Made by a program: the position numbers and the translations under genes
Part shown: positions 6,692-13,175 of the stretch, one piece after another
Layout: every line of letters starts with the position of its first letter
Position numbering within the stretch: the stretch's first letter is position 1
Source: Hyphomicrobiales bacterium
GTDB taxonomy: Bacteria > Pseudomonadota > Alphaproteobacteria > Rhizobiales > Xanthobacteraceae
Assembly (NCBI GenBank): GCA_026400425.1
Contig: JAPLPC010000092.1
Coordinates: 1 to 23,477 of the forward strand
Direction: 5' to 3'
Length of the DNA: 23,477 nt
Notes under the pieces: generated by a model
What the model was told of the DNA's origin: nothing
Database searches by the model: none
Seen by the model: only the letters and a program-made list of their open reading frames with translations

Positions 6692-7357
6692 TTATGCCGG
6701 CTGAGCCGCGACTACGCCATCCGGTACCGCGACATCGCGACGCGACAATCGCGCTTCCAATACGCCGATATTCTCGAACAAACGCGCACTCGCAAGACGC
6801 AAGAAGAAGAATCCGAATTCCGGATTCTGCACATAGAGCTCCTCGACCTGCGCATAAGTGACGCTGAGCACGAGGCCGCCTTCGATACATTCCAGCGTCT
6901 GCGTGCGCTCGCCGAGCGGCGACAGCATGCCGAGCTCGCCGACGATCGCGCCGACCGGCAACTCGATGCCGGACTCCACGAGGCGATAGCGCCCGGATAC
7001 GATGTAGAACATCCGATCGGCTTTTTCGTCTTTGTAGAACAGGATTTCGCCGGCCTTGGATTTCTGCTTCGTCATGAACGGCTTCAGCCACTCCATCGAG
7101 AGATCGGAATTCACCGACTTCTTCACGTCGCGCACCAGCTGCAGCATCTGGTGCAGACGATAGATGTTCACCGGCAGCAGCACAGCGTGCAGCACCATCG
7201 TCGGATAGTTATGTGTCGGGATTGAAACTCCGATCAGCAACAGGTTGGCCATGATGCCGAACACCCGCAGCGGGATCATCGTCCGCATGGTGGCCGTCGC
7301 GACCACGAAGATCGTGGCCGCGGCGCTGCCAAGGTGATGGAGGTTGGACATGTCCAT
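6692..7357 (-). CDS. Membrane-anchored cyclic-nucleotide-binding protein (Popeye-like arrangement)
   Basis: 221 aa from ATG 7357 (ATG 7351 also possible; no strong ribosome site, so the start is uncertain). Residues 10-70 hold about three hydrophobic helices (AAATIFVVATATM, LRVFGIMANLLLIGVSI, TMVLHAVLLPVNIYRLHQML). Residues 95-195 form a cNMP-binding beta-roll: GEILFYKDEKADRMFYIVSGRYRLVESG, then GELGMLSPLGERTQT with the phosphate-cassette Glu and Arg (near 141 and 151). This order, short membrane domain then cNMP domain, recalls Popeye-type proteins. There is no C-terminal DNA-binding domain, so it is not a CRP/FNR regulator. It likely senses cAMP or cGMP at the membrane. It is the first gene of an operon with the DUF6537 gene, 13 bp apart. 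Confidence 0.83.
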   Translation of the reverse strand: MDMSNLHHLGSAAATIFVVATATMRTMIPLRVFGIMANLLLIGVSIPTHNYPTMVLHAVLLPVNIYRLHQMLQLVRDVKKSVNSDLSMEWLKPFMTKQKSKAGEILFYKDEKADRMFYIVSGRYRLVESGIELPVGAIVGELGMLSPLGERTQTLECIEGGLVLSVTYAQVEELYVQNPEFGFFFLRLASARLFENIGVLEARLSRRDVAVPDGVVAAQPA

Positions 7358-7484
7358 GGGCGCGCACCGATTTCCGAGACGGCGACCGCTGTCCCTGCCA
7401 TTGCGTGGAAGGCCGATGACCGGGAGCGCGAGCCGCGATAGAACCACTGCAGTCACCATAGCCTGCCCCGCAACATCTGAAAAT

Positions 7485-7524
7485 GCGCCGGTCGGGCATG
7501 GTGATTGACGCACCCGACCGGCGC
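7485..7524. promoter_or_regulatory. Perfect 12-bp GC-rich inverted repeat in divergent leader
   Basis: GCGCCGGTCGGG (7485-7496) is the exact reverse complement of CCCGACCGGCGC (7513-7524), with a 16-nt loop. It lies 36 bp before the crotonase ATG and about 130 bp before the divergent cNMP-binding gene. It could be an operator or an RNA hairpin in the crotonase leader. No U-tract follows, so it is not a normal terminator. Confidence 0.6.
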
Positions 7525-7560
7525 GGGCACCGTCGCTCCACATCAATGGAGAAAACCAAC

Positions 7561-8352
7561 ATGTCGGCAACGACAGACAGCCCCGACAATTCCGCCCCGA
7601 TCCTGACCATCGACGGCCCCCGCGCCACCATCCGCCTGAATCGTCCGGCCAAGCTGAACCGGCTGTCGCAGGCCGATCTCGACGTGTTGATGGGGCATTT
7701 CGACCGCGTCGAGGCGAACCCGGCGATCCGGGTCTTGGTGCTGACCGGCTCTGGCCGCGCTTTCAGCGCCGGCTTCGACCTGACGGCCATCGCGGCACGG
7801 GCCGCCAGCAGGCCAGCCGAGAGCTCCTCCGGTTCGGCTTTCGAGGCGGTCGCCAACCGCCTGGAAGACCTCGGCGTGCCCACGATTTGCCGGTTGAACG
7901 GCGGCGTCTATGGGGGCTCCACCGATCTGGCGCTGGCCTGCGACTTCCGCATCGGCCTGGACACGGCCGAGATGTTCATGCCCGCCGCACGGCTCGGGCT
8001 GCATTACTACAAAGGCGGCATCAAACGGTATGTGAGTCGGCTCGGAGCGGACAATGCCAAGCGGCTGTTCCTCACCGCCGAGAAGATCGACGCGCAGGAC
8101 ATGCTGCGGATCGGTTATCTGACCGGCATCGCAACGGCGGATGGGCTGGATAGCGAGGTGGATCGGCTGGCGGCGACGCTGGCCGGCAACGCGCCGATGG
8201 CGATGCGCGGCATGAAGCAGGCGATCAACGAATTTGCCCGTGGCGAGCTGGACGAAGCAGCTGCCGATCAACGCGCGCGCGACAGCATGCGCGGCGATGA
8301 GATCAAGGAAGGCACGAAGGCCTTTGCGGAGAAGCGGGCACCACGGTTTTAA
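7561..8352 (+). CDS. Enoyl-CoA hydratase/isomerase (crotonase) family protein, atypical active site
   Basis: 263 aa. ATG 7561 has GGAGAA 8 nt upstream; the frame is open further left but lacks a ribosome site. The crotonase fold is clear: RATIRLNRPAKLNRLS, the first oxyanion-hole segment GRAFSAGFDL (residues 65-74), and NGGVYGGSTDLALACDFRIG (113-132). The catalytic Glu144 of classical hydratases is replaced by Asp122. The second Glu (Glu164, usually in a PEI.LG motif) is absent, the sequence here being MPAARLGLHYYKGG. Simple enoyl-CoA hydration is therefore not assured; isomerase, lyase, hydrolase or other crotonase chemistry is possible. It stands alone on the plus strand with a strong hairpin in its leader, and is followed by a convergent nitroreductase. 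Confidence 0.88.
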   Translation: MSATTDSPDNSAPILTIDGPRATIRLNRPAKLNRLSQADLDVLMGHFDRVEANPAIRVLVLTGSGRAFSAGFDLTAIAARAASRPAESSSGSAFEAVANRLEDLGVPTICRLNGGVYGGSTDLALACDFRIGLDTAEMFMPAARLGLHYYKGGIKRYVSRLGADNAKRLFLTAEKIDAQDMLRIGYLTGIATADGLDSEVDRLAATLAGNAPMAMRGMKQAINEFARGELDEAAADQRARDSMRGDEIKEGTKAFAEKRAPRF

Positions 8353-8362
8353 CTCCGGCACT

Positions 8363-8489
8363 CGTGCCCTGGACTCGATGCGATACGCGGTATCGCTTCG
8401 CAGAGCTGGGGCCGTTACATGCTCCGGTATATGGGACGGTCCCGGCTCTGCGGAGCAGCGCAAGCGCGCTGCACCGCGTCCGGGACACG
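8363..8489. repeat. Palindromic intergenic repeat, copy A
   Basis: About 127 bp beginning CGTGCCCTGGAC and ending GTCCGGGACACG, with an internal CGCAGAGC and GCTCTGCGG pair. It is clearly homologous to copies at 9188-9312 and 10582-10709, all in the same orientation. It ends 4 bp from the stop codon of the nitroreductase and fills the gap to the convergent crotonase. Confidence 0.85.
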
Positions 8490-8493
8490 AAGC

Positions 8494-9171
8494 TCACTCC
8501 ACAAACGTCGCAACATCCCCTAGCGCTGCTCGGTTGGTCCGATAGCTGTTCACCTTATGCTCGTCATCCGCATAGCCGAACGAGATCCCGCACACCACGC
8601 GGCGATCGTCGCCGATGCCGAAATGCTTACGCACGACGGCTGAATGGAATGCCAGCGCAGCCTGCGGCACGGTGGCGACGCCAAGTGCCTGCGCCGCCAG
8701 CATGAAGTTGTTGACGTAGCCGCCGCAATCCACCGCGCCGTAGACGCCTAGCGCCTCATCGGACGTGATGATCGCCACATGCGGCGCGCCGAAGAAATTG
8801 AAGTTCTGCAGCGCCTGTTCGGCATAGGCGGCCTTGTCGCCGCGTACGATACCGAGCGTGTTGTAGAGCTGGAAGCCGCTCTCGCGGCGACGGTCCAGAT
8901 AGGCGCCGCGATATTCGCGCGGGAATTCGAAATCGCCGCTGTTCGGCGTGCCGGCGGCGGCGACGGGATACAGCACGTCGCGGAATTGCCGGGTTGCCTC
9001 GCCCGACGTGATCGTCACCTGCCAAGGCTGGCTGTTGCACCACGACGCCGTGCGCTGTGCAGCGTTAAGAATGCGCTCGATGATCTCGCGCGGCACCTGC
9101 TCGGTCTTGTAGGCGCGGCAGGAGTAGCGCGAGGCAAGGAGCGATTCGAGAGTGGATATGGCGTCGGTCAT
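8494..9171 (-). CDS. Nitroreductase family protein (FMN-dependent)
   Basis: 225 aa from ATG 9171, with GAGGAC 5 nt upstream; the open frame upstream runs through a repeat and is not coding. RYSCRAY (15-21) and TASWCNSQPWQV near 42-53 are the FMN-binding segments of the NfsB/PnbA-type nitroreductase fold. GYVNNFMLAAQALGVATVPQAAL and RRVVCGISFGYADDEHKVNSYRTNR are typical C-terminal elements. Such enzymes reduce nitroaromatics, quinones or enones with NAD(P)H, and some dehydrogenate. It is the last gene of the minus-strand array, after the acyl-CoA dehydrogenases; whether it belongs to the pathway is unknown. Confidence 0.9.
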   Translation of the reverse strand: MTDAISTLESLLASRYSCRAYKTEQVPREIIERILNAAQRTASWCNSQPWQVTITSGEATRQFRDVLYPVAAAGTPNSGDFEFPREYRGAYLDRRRESGFQLYNTLGIVRGDKAAYAEQALQNFNFFGAPHVAIITSDEALGVYGAVDCGGYVNNFMLAAQALGVATVPQAALAFHSAVVRKHFGIGDDRRVVCGISFGYADDEHKVNSYRTNRAALGDVATFVE

Positions 9172-9187
9172 GATGTCCTCAGATTGC

Positions 9188-9312
9188 CGTGTCCCGGACG
9201 CGGTGCAGCGCGAAGCGGTGCGCCGCAGAGCCAGGACCTTTGCAGGCTCCGTCGTTTTGGGCGGTCCCGGCTCCGCGAAGCGGCATGAGTGCCGCATCGC
9301 GTCCGGGACAAG
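9188..9312. repeat. Palindromic intergenic repeat, copy B
   Basis: 125 bp, starting CGTGTCCCGGACGCGGTGCAG and ending CGCGTCCGGGACAAG. The outer arms GTCCCGGACGCG and CGCGTCCGGGAC are perfect reverse complements, so it can form a long hairpin. It lies 4 bp after the stop codon of the acyl-CoA dehydrogenase at 9317-10558. Confidence 0.85.
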
Positions 9313-9316
9313 ATGA

Positions 9317-10558
9317 CTACCGCCCCTTGGTCGGCACCTTGTTGAACGGCACGTCCTTGTCGACGCGGATGTCGCCGGGCAGGCCCAGCACGCGCTCGGC
9401 GATGATGTTGCGCAGGATCTCGTCGGTACCACCGGCGATGCGCATCGAGGGCGACGACAGGATGGTCGCCTGGAACTCGCCGCCGGCTTCCGCATCACCG
9501 CCGACCAGCGCGCCGGAGGCCCCCTGCAAATCGGCCGCGAACATCGCGATATCCTGCATCATCATGCCGGAGACGAGCTTGCCGATGGAATTCTCCGGAC
9601 CCGGACGCTCGCCCTTCGACAGCGCCGAAATCGAACGATAGCTGGTATAGGTCAGGCCGGAATTCTTCACCGCCCAGCCTGCGAGCTTCGAACGCACATT
9701 GCTGTCGTCGATGGCGAGGCCGTCTTCCAGCATCAGGTTGCTGCAATAATCGAACAGCTCGGGAAAGCCGGTGTGGACGCGCGCGCCGATCGACATCCGC
9801 TCGTTCATCAGCGTCGTCAGCGAGACGTTCCAGCCATCACCGACCGCGCCGAGGCGCTGACTGTCGGGGATGCGCACATTGGTGAAGAACACCTCGTTAA
9901 ATTCCTGCATGCCGTTGGCCTGCTTGATCGGCTTCACCTCGACGCCGTCGCTCTTCATATCCAGGAAGAACATGGTGAGCCCTTTGTGCTTGGGCACGTT
10001 GGGATCGGTGCGGGTGATCAGGATGCCGTAGTCGGAATAATGCGCGCCGGAGGTCCAGATCTTCTGGCCATTGATGATCCAGTCGTCGCCATCCTTCTCT
10101 GCGCGGGTACGCAACCCGGCAACGTCGGAACCGCCGGCTGGTTCGGAGAACAACTGGCACCAGACCTTTTCACCGGAGGCGAGCGGCGGCAGGTACTGCC
10201 GCTTCTGCTCCTCGGTCGCATAGGCCATCACGGTCGGGCCGCACATGCCCTGGCCGATGGCGAACGGGCGCGACAGCTTGTCGTAGACGCCCTCTTCCTG
10301 CTGCCAGATCACCCGCTCGATCGGCGTCGCGCCACGGCCGCCATAATCCTTCGGCCAATGCAGACAGGCCCAGCCGGCGTCGGCCTTCTTCTTCTGCCAT
10401 GCCTTTGAAACATCGAGCATCGCGTCGCGTTTTTCGTTGGCGCGCTTGGCATTTGGCTTGGTGAGTTCCGCCTCGAGCTCCTTCGGCGCATTGGCCGCGA
10501 TCCACTGGCGGGCGACGGCGCGAAATTCGGCTTCTTGTGGCGTGTCATCGAAATTCAT
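9317..10558 (-). CDS. Acyl-CoA dehydrogenase, large-subunit type (paralogue 2)
   Basis: 413 aa. Flavoprotein oxidising an acyl-CoA to the 2-enoyl-CoA. Domains in order: N-terminal helical (MNFDDTPQEAEFR...), central beta (QLFSEPAGGSDVAGLRTRAEKDGDDW and INGQKIWTSGAH, binding FAD and substrate) and C-terminal helical ending GGTDEILRNIIAERVLGLPGD. Glu253 in TLMNERMSIG is the probable catalytic base, as in isovaleryl-/long-chain-type enzymes that carry the Glu in helix G. GGAGAAG precedes the ATG. By eye it is roughly three-quarters identical to the gene at 10717-11964 and of nearly equal length, so the two arose by tandem duplication. Unlike its paralogue it has no small partner next to it; the gap upstream is filled by repeat copy C. 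Confidence 0.94.
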   Translation of the reverse strand: MNFDDTPQEAEFRAVARQWIAANAPKELEAELTKPNAKRANEKRDAMLDVSKAWQKKKADAGWACLHWPKDYGGRGATPIERVIWQQEEGVYDKLSRPFAIGQGMCGPTVMAYATEEQKRQYLPPLASGEKVWCQLFSEPAGGSDVAGLRTRAEKDGDDWIINGQKIWTSGAHYSDYGILITRTDPNVPKHKGLTMFFLDMKSDGVEVKPIKQANGMQEFNEVFFTNVRIPDSQRLGAVGDGWNVSLTTLMNERMSIGARVHTGFPELFDYCSNLMLEDGLAIDDSNVRSKLAGWAVKNSGLTYTSYRSISALSKGERPGPENSIGKLVSGMMMQDIAMFAADLQGASGALVGGDAEAGGEFQATILSSPSMRIAGGTDEILRNIIAERVLGLPGDIRVDKDVPFNKVPTKGR

Positions 10559-10581
10559 CGGTCACTTCTCCTTCTCGGGCT

Positions 10582-10709
10582 CGTGCCCCGGACGCGATGC
10601 GATACGCAGTATCGCTTCGCAGAGCCGAGGCCGTCACGAACACCGGTATTAGTGGTGGTCCCGGCTCTGCGGAGGCGGCATGAGAATGCCGCACCGCGTC
10701 CGGGACTAG
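10582..10709. repeat. Palindromic intergenic repeat, copy C
   Basis: 128 bp, starting CGTGCCCCGGACGCGATGC and ending CCGCGTCCGGGACTAG. It shares CGATACGCAGTATCGCTTCGC with copy A in near-identical form and the GGTCCCGGCTC core with both other copies. It lies 7 bp after the stop of the acyl-CoA dehydrogenase at 10717-11964 and 23 bp before the start of the next one. Confidence 0.85.
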
Positions 10710-10716
10710 CATGGCG

Positions 10717-11964
10717 TTAGGCACGTCCCCGCGTCGGGATCTTGTTGAACGGCACGTCCTTGTCGACACGGATATCGCCGGGCAGACCGAGCACGCGCTC
10801 GGCGATGATGTTGCGCAGGATCTCGTCGGTGCCGCCTTCGACACGGGTGGCCGGCGAGCGCAGCAGCATCGCCTGGAATTTGCCGGCGACCTCCGCATCT
10901 TCCGGCCCATTCAGCACGCCGCTCGCGCCTTGCAGGTCGAGCGCGTAGGTCGCGACGTCCTGCAGCATCGCGCCGGCGACCAACTTGCCGATCGAATTCT
11001 CCGGCCCCGGCCGCTCGCCCTTTGACAATGCCGAGATCGAACGAAACGCAGTATAGCGCAGGCCCGAGGCGCGCACGGCCCAATTGGCGAGCTTGGCACG
11101 CACGGCGGGATCGTCGATCGCCGGACCATCGTCGAGCATCAGGTTGTTGCAGAATTCGAACAGCTCGGGAAATCCGGTGGCGACATTGGCACCGATCGCC
11201 ATGCGCTCGTTCATCAACGTGGTCAGCGACACGTTCCAGCCATCGCCGACGGCGCCGAGGCGCTGCGAATCCGGAATGCGGACGTCGGTGAAATAGACCT
11301 CGTTGAATTCGGCCTGACCATTGGCCTGCTTGATCGGCTTGATCTCGACGCCGGGGCTCTTCATGCTCAGAAAGAACATGGTGAGGCCCTTGTGCTTGGG
11401 CACATTGGGATCGGTGCGGGTGATCAGAATGCCGTAGTCGGAGTGATGGGCGCCGGAGGTCCAGATTTTCTGGCCGTTGATGATCCAGTCGTCGCCATCC
11501 TTCTCCGCCCGCGTGCGCAAGCCGGCGACATCAGAGCCGCCAGCCGGTTCGGAAAACAACTGACACCAGATGTTTTCACCCGACGCCAGCGGCGGCAGAT
11601 AGCGCAGCTTATGCTCCTCCTGTGCGAAGGCCATCATGGTCGGGCCGCACATGCCATGACCGATGATGAACAGCGCACCCAGCTTGCCGAACACGCCCTC
11701 TTCCTGCTGCCAGATCACCCGCTCGATCGGCGAGGCGCCGCGACCGCCATATTCCTTCGGCCAATGCGGCACCGCCCAGCCGGCATCGGCCTTCTTCTTC
11801 TGCCAGGCTTTGGCCACGTCGAGGATATTCGCGCTCTTGAGCTGGATGCGACCGAGTGCGGCCTTCTTCAGTTCGTCCTCATATTCGCGCGGCGCATTGG
11901 CGGAAATCCATGCGCGCGCCTTGCTGCGAAATTCGGCTTCCTGCGGGGTGTCATCGAAGTTCAT
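10717..11964 (-). CDS. Acyl-CoA dehydrogenase, large-subunit type (paralogue 1)
   Basis: 415 aa, same architecture as its neighbour at 9317-10558: QLFSEPAGGSDVAGLRTR, INGQKIWTSGAH, probable catalytic Glu253 in TLMNERMAIG, and C-terminal EGGTDEILRNIIAERVLG. It starts 10 bp after the stop of the small acyl-CoA dehydrogenase at 11975-13102, with the ribosome site (GAGGAT) overlapping that TGA. The pair is therefore translationally coupled. Adjacent large/small acyl-CoA dehydrogenase genes resemble the heteromeric alpha2beta2 enzymes known from steroid side-chain catabolism (FadE pairs) and the PimC/PimD pair of dicarboxylate degradation, where the large subunit supplies the catalytic Glu. The substrate is not shown; a bulky or branched acyl-CoA is plausible. 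Confidence 0.94.
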   Translation of the reverse strand: MNFDDTPQEAEFRSKARAWISANAPREYEDELKKAALGRIQLKSANILDVAKAWQKKKADAGWAVPHWPKEYGGRGASPIERVIWQQEEGVFGKLGALFIIGHGMCGPTMMAFAQEEHKLRYLPPLASGENIWCQLFSEPAGGSDVAGLRTRAEKDGDDWIINGQKIWTSGAHHSDYGILITRTDPNVPKHKGLTMFFLSMKSPGVEIKPIKQANGQAEFNEVYFTDVRIPDSQRLGAVGDGWNVSLTTLMNERMAIGANVATGFPELFEFCNNLMLDDGPAIDDPAVRAKLANWAVRASGLRYTAFRSISALSKGERPGPENSIGKLVAGAMLQDVATYALDLQGASGVLNGPEDAEVAGKFQAMLLRSPATRVEGGTDEILRNIIAERVLGLPGDIRVDKDVPFNKIPTRGRA

Positions 11965-11974
11965 CTGACGATCC

Positions 11975-13102
11975 TCAAGCCGCGTTCTTCTGGCGCATGC
12001 GTTCGATCAACTGATCTTCCCAATGGCTGAGCGAGCCGAGCCCGACGGCGAGCGCGTTGGATCGGCGATAATACAGATGGCAGTCGAACTCCCAGGTGAA
12101 TCCCATGCCGCCGTGGACCTGGATGTTGTTTTTGGAGCAATGCTGAAAGGCCTGCGTGGCGCTGATGCGTGCCGATGCGGCGGCCTCCGGCAATTCGGCT
12201 GCGTTGGTCGACAGCGCCCAGGCGCCATAATAGCAATTCGAGCGCGCCAGCGTCGCCGAGACATACATGTCGGCCAGCATGTGCTTGATGGCCTGGAACG
12301 AACCGATCTGACGACCGAACGCAATGCGGTCGAGCGCGTAGTCGCGGCCCATCTCCAGCGCGCGGTCGGAACCGCCGACCTGCTCGAAGCCAATCAAAAC
12401 GGCGGCACGGTCGAGCACCTGCGAGAGGATGCTCCACCCCTCATTGGCCGCACCGAGCAGTTCAGCCTTCACGTTCGTGAAGGTGATCTCGGCCTGGTTG
12501 CGCGACGGATCGATCGAGGTCAACGCTTTCGCTTCGACACCCTCGGAGGTGAGATCGACCAGGAACAGCGCGATGTCGCTGTCGCGGCCGGTCGATCCGG
12601 TGCGTGCAGCCACGATGGCGAAGTCGGCGATGGCGCCGTCGGCGACCGGCTTCTTGGTGCCGTTCAGCACGCCGTTCGACGCCGTCAGCTTGATCGCCTT
12701 CGGCGACGGATTGCCCGTGCCTTCGAACAACGCCAGCGTGCCGATCGCATGGCCCTGCGCGATGGCCGGCAGCCACTTCTGCTTCTGCGCGTCGGAGCCA
12801 GCCAGCAGCAGAGCTTCGGCGGCGAGATAAACGGTGGAGGAGAACGGCACCGGCGCCAGCGCGCGGCCCATCTCCTCGGCGATCACGCAGAGTTCGAGAT
12901 GACCAGCACCCGAGCCGCCGAACGCTTCAGGGATCGCAACGCCGAGAAACCCCATGTCGGCGAGCCCCTTCCACAAGTCGCGGTCATACGGCGCCTTGCC
13001 GTCGATCACCGCGCGCACCGCCTTGGGCGGGCATTTCTCGGCCAGGAAACGGCGGGCTTCGTCGCGGAGTTGCTTCTGATCGTCGGAGAAATCGAAATTC
13101 AT
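11975..13102 (-). CDS. Acyl-CoA dehydrogenase, small-subunit type
   Basis: 375 aa. MNFDFSDDQKQLRDEARRFL at the N-terminus, PEAFGGSGAGHLELCVIAEEMGR (59-80), DRIAFGRQIGSFQAIKH (258-274) and QVHGGMGFTWEFD (328-340) give the acyl-CoA dehydrogenase fold. The helix-G position that carries Glu in its large neighbours is VLDRAAVLIG here (Asp231), and the C-terminal MCAD-type Glu is not in a YEGT context. It probably lacks its own catalytic base and serves as the partner subunit of the enzyme encoded 10 bp downstream. AAAAGG before ATG 13102 is the likely ribosome site. It follows the ligase gene after 73 bp that contain a degenerate copy of the CGTCATTGCGAG palindrome. Confidence 0.92.
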   Translation of the reverse strand: MNFDFSDDQKQLRDEARRFLAEKCPPKAVRAVIDGKAPYDRDLWKGLADMGFLGVAIPEAFGGSGAGHLELCVIAEEMGRALAPVPFSSTVYLAAEALLLAGSDAQKQKWLPAIAQGHAIGTLALFEGTGNPSPKAIKLTASNGVLNGTKKPVADGAIADFAIVAARTGSTGRDSDIALFLVDLTSEGVEAKALTSIDPSRNQAEITFTNVKAELLGAANEGWSILSQVLDRAAVLIGFEQVGGSDRALEMGRDYALDRIAFGRQIGSFQAIKHMLADMYVSATLARSNCYYGAWALSTNAAELPEAAASARISATQAFQHCSKNNIQVHGGMGFTWEFDCHLYYRRSNALAVGLGSLSHWEDQLIERMRQKNAA

Positions 13103-13175
13103 GACGTGGCCTTTTCGTTAGTCTGCAGTTTGCGTTTCACCCGTCATTCGCTCGCAACGACGGTGGAGAGGTCCT

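Noticed and set aside
8363..10709. Insertion sequence or composite transposon around the duplicated acyl-CoA dehydrogenases
   Set aside because: No transposase and no target-site duplication are seen; the repeats are palindromic intergenic elements in direct orientation.
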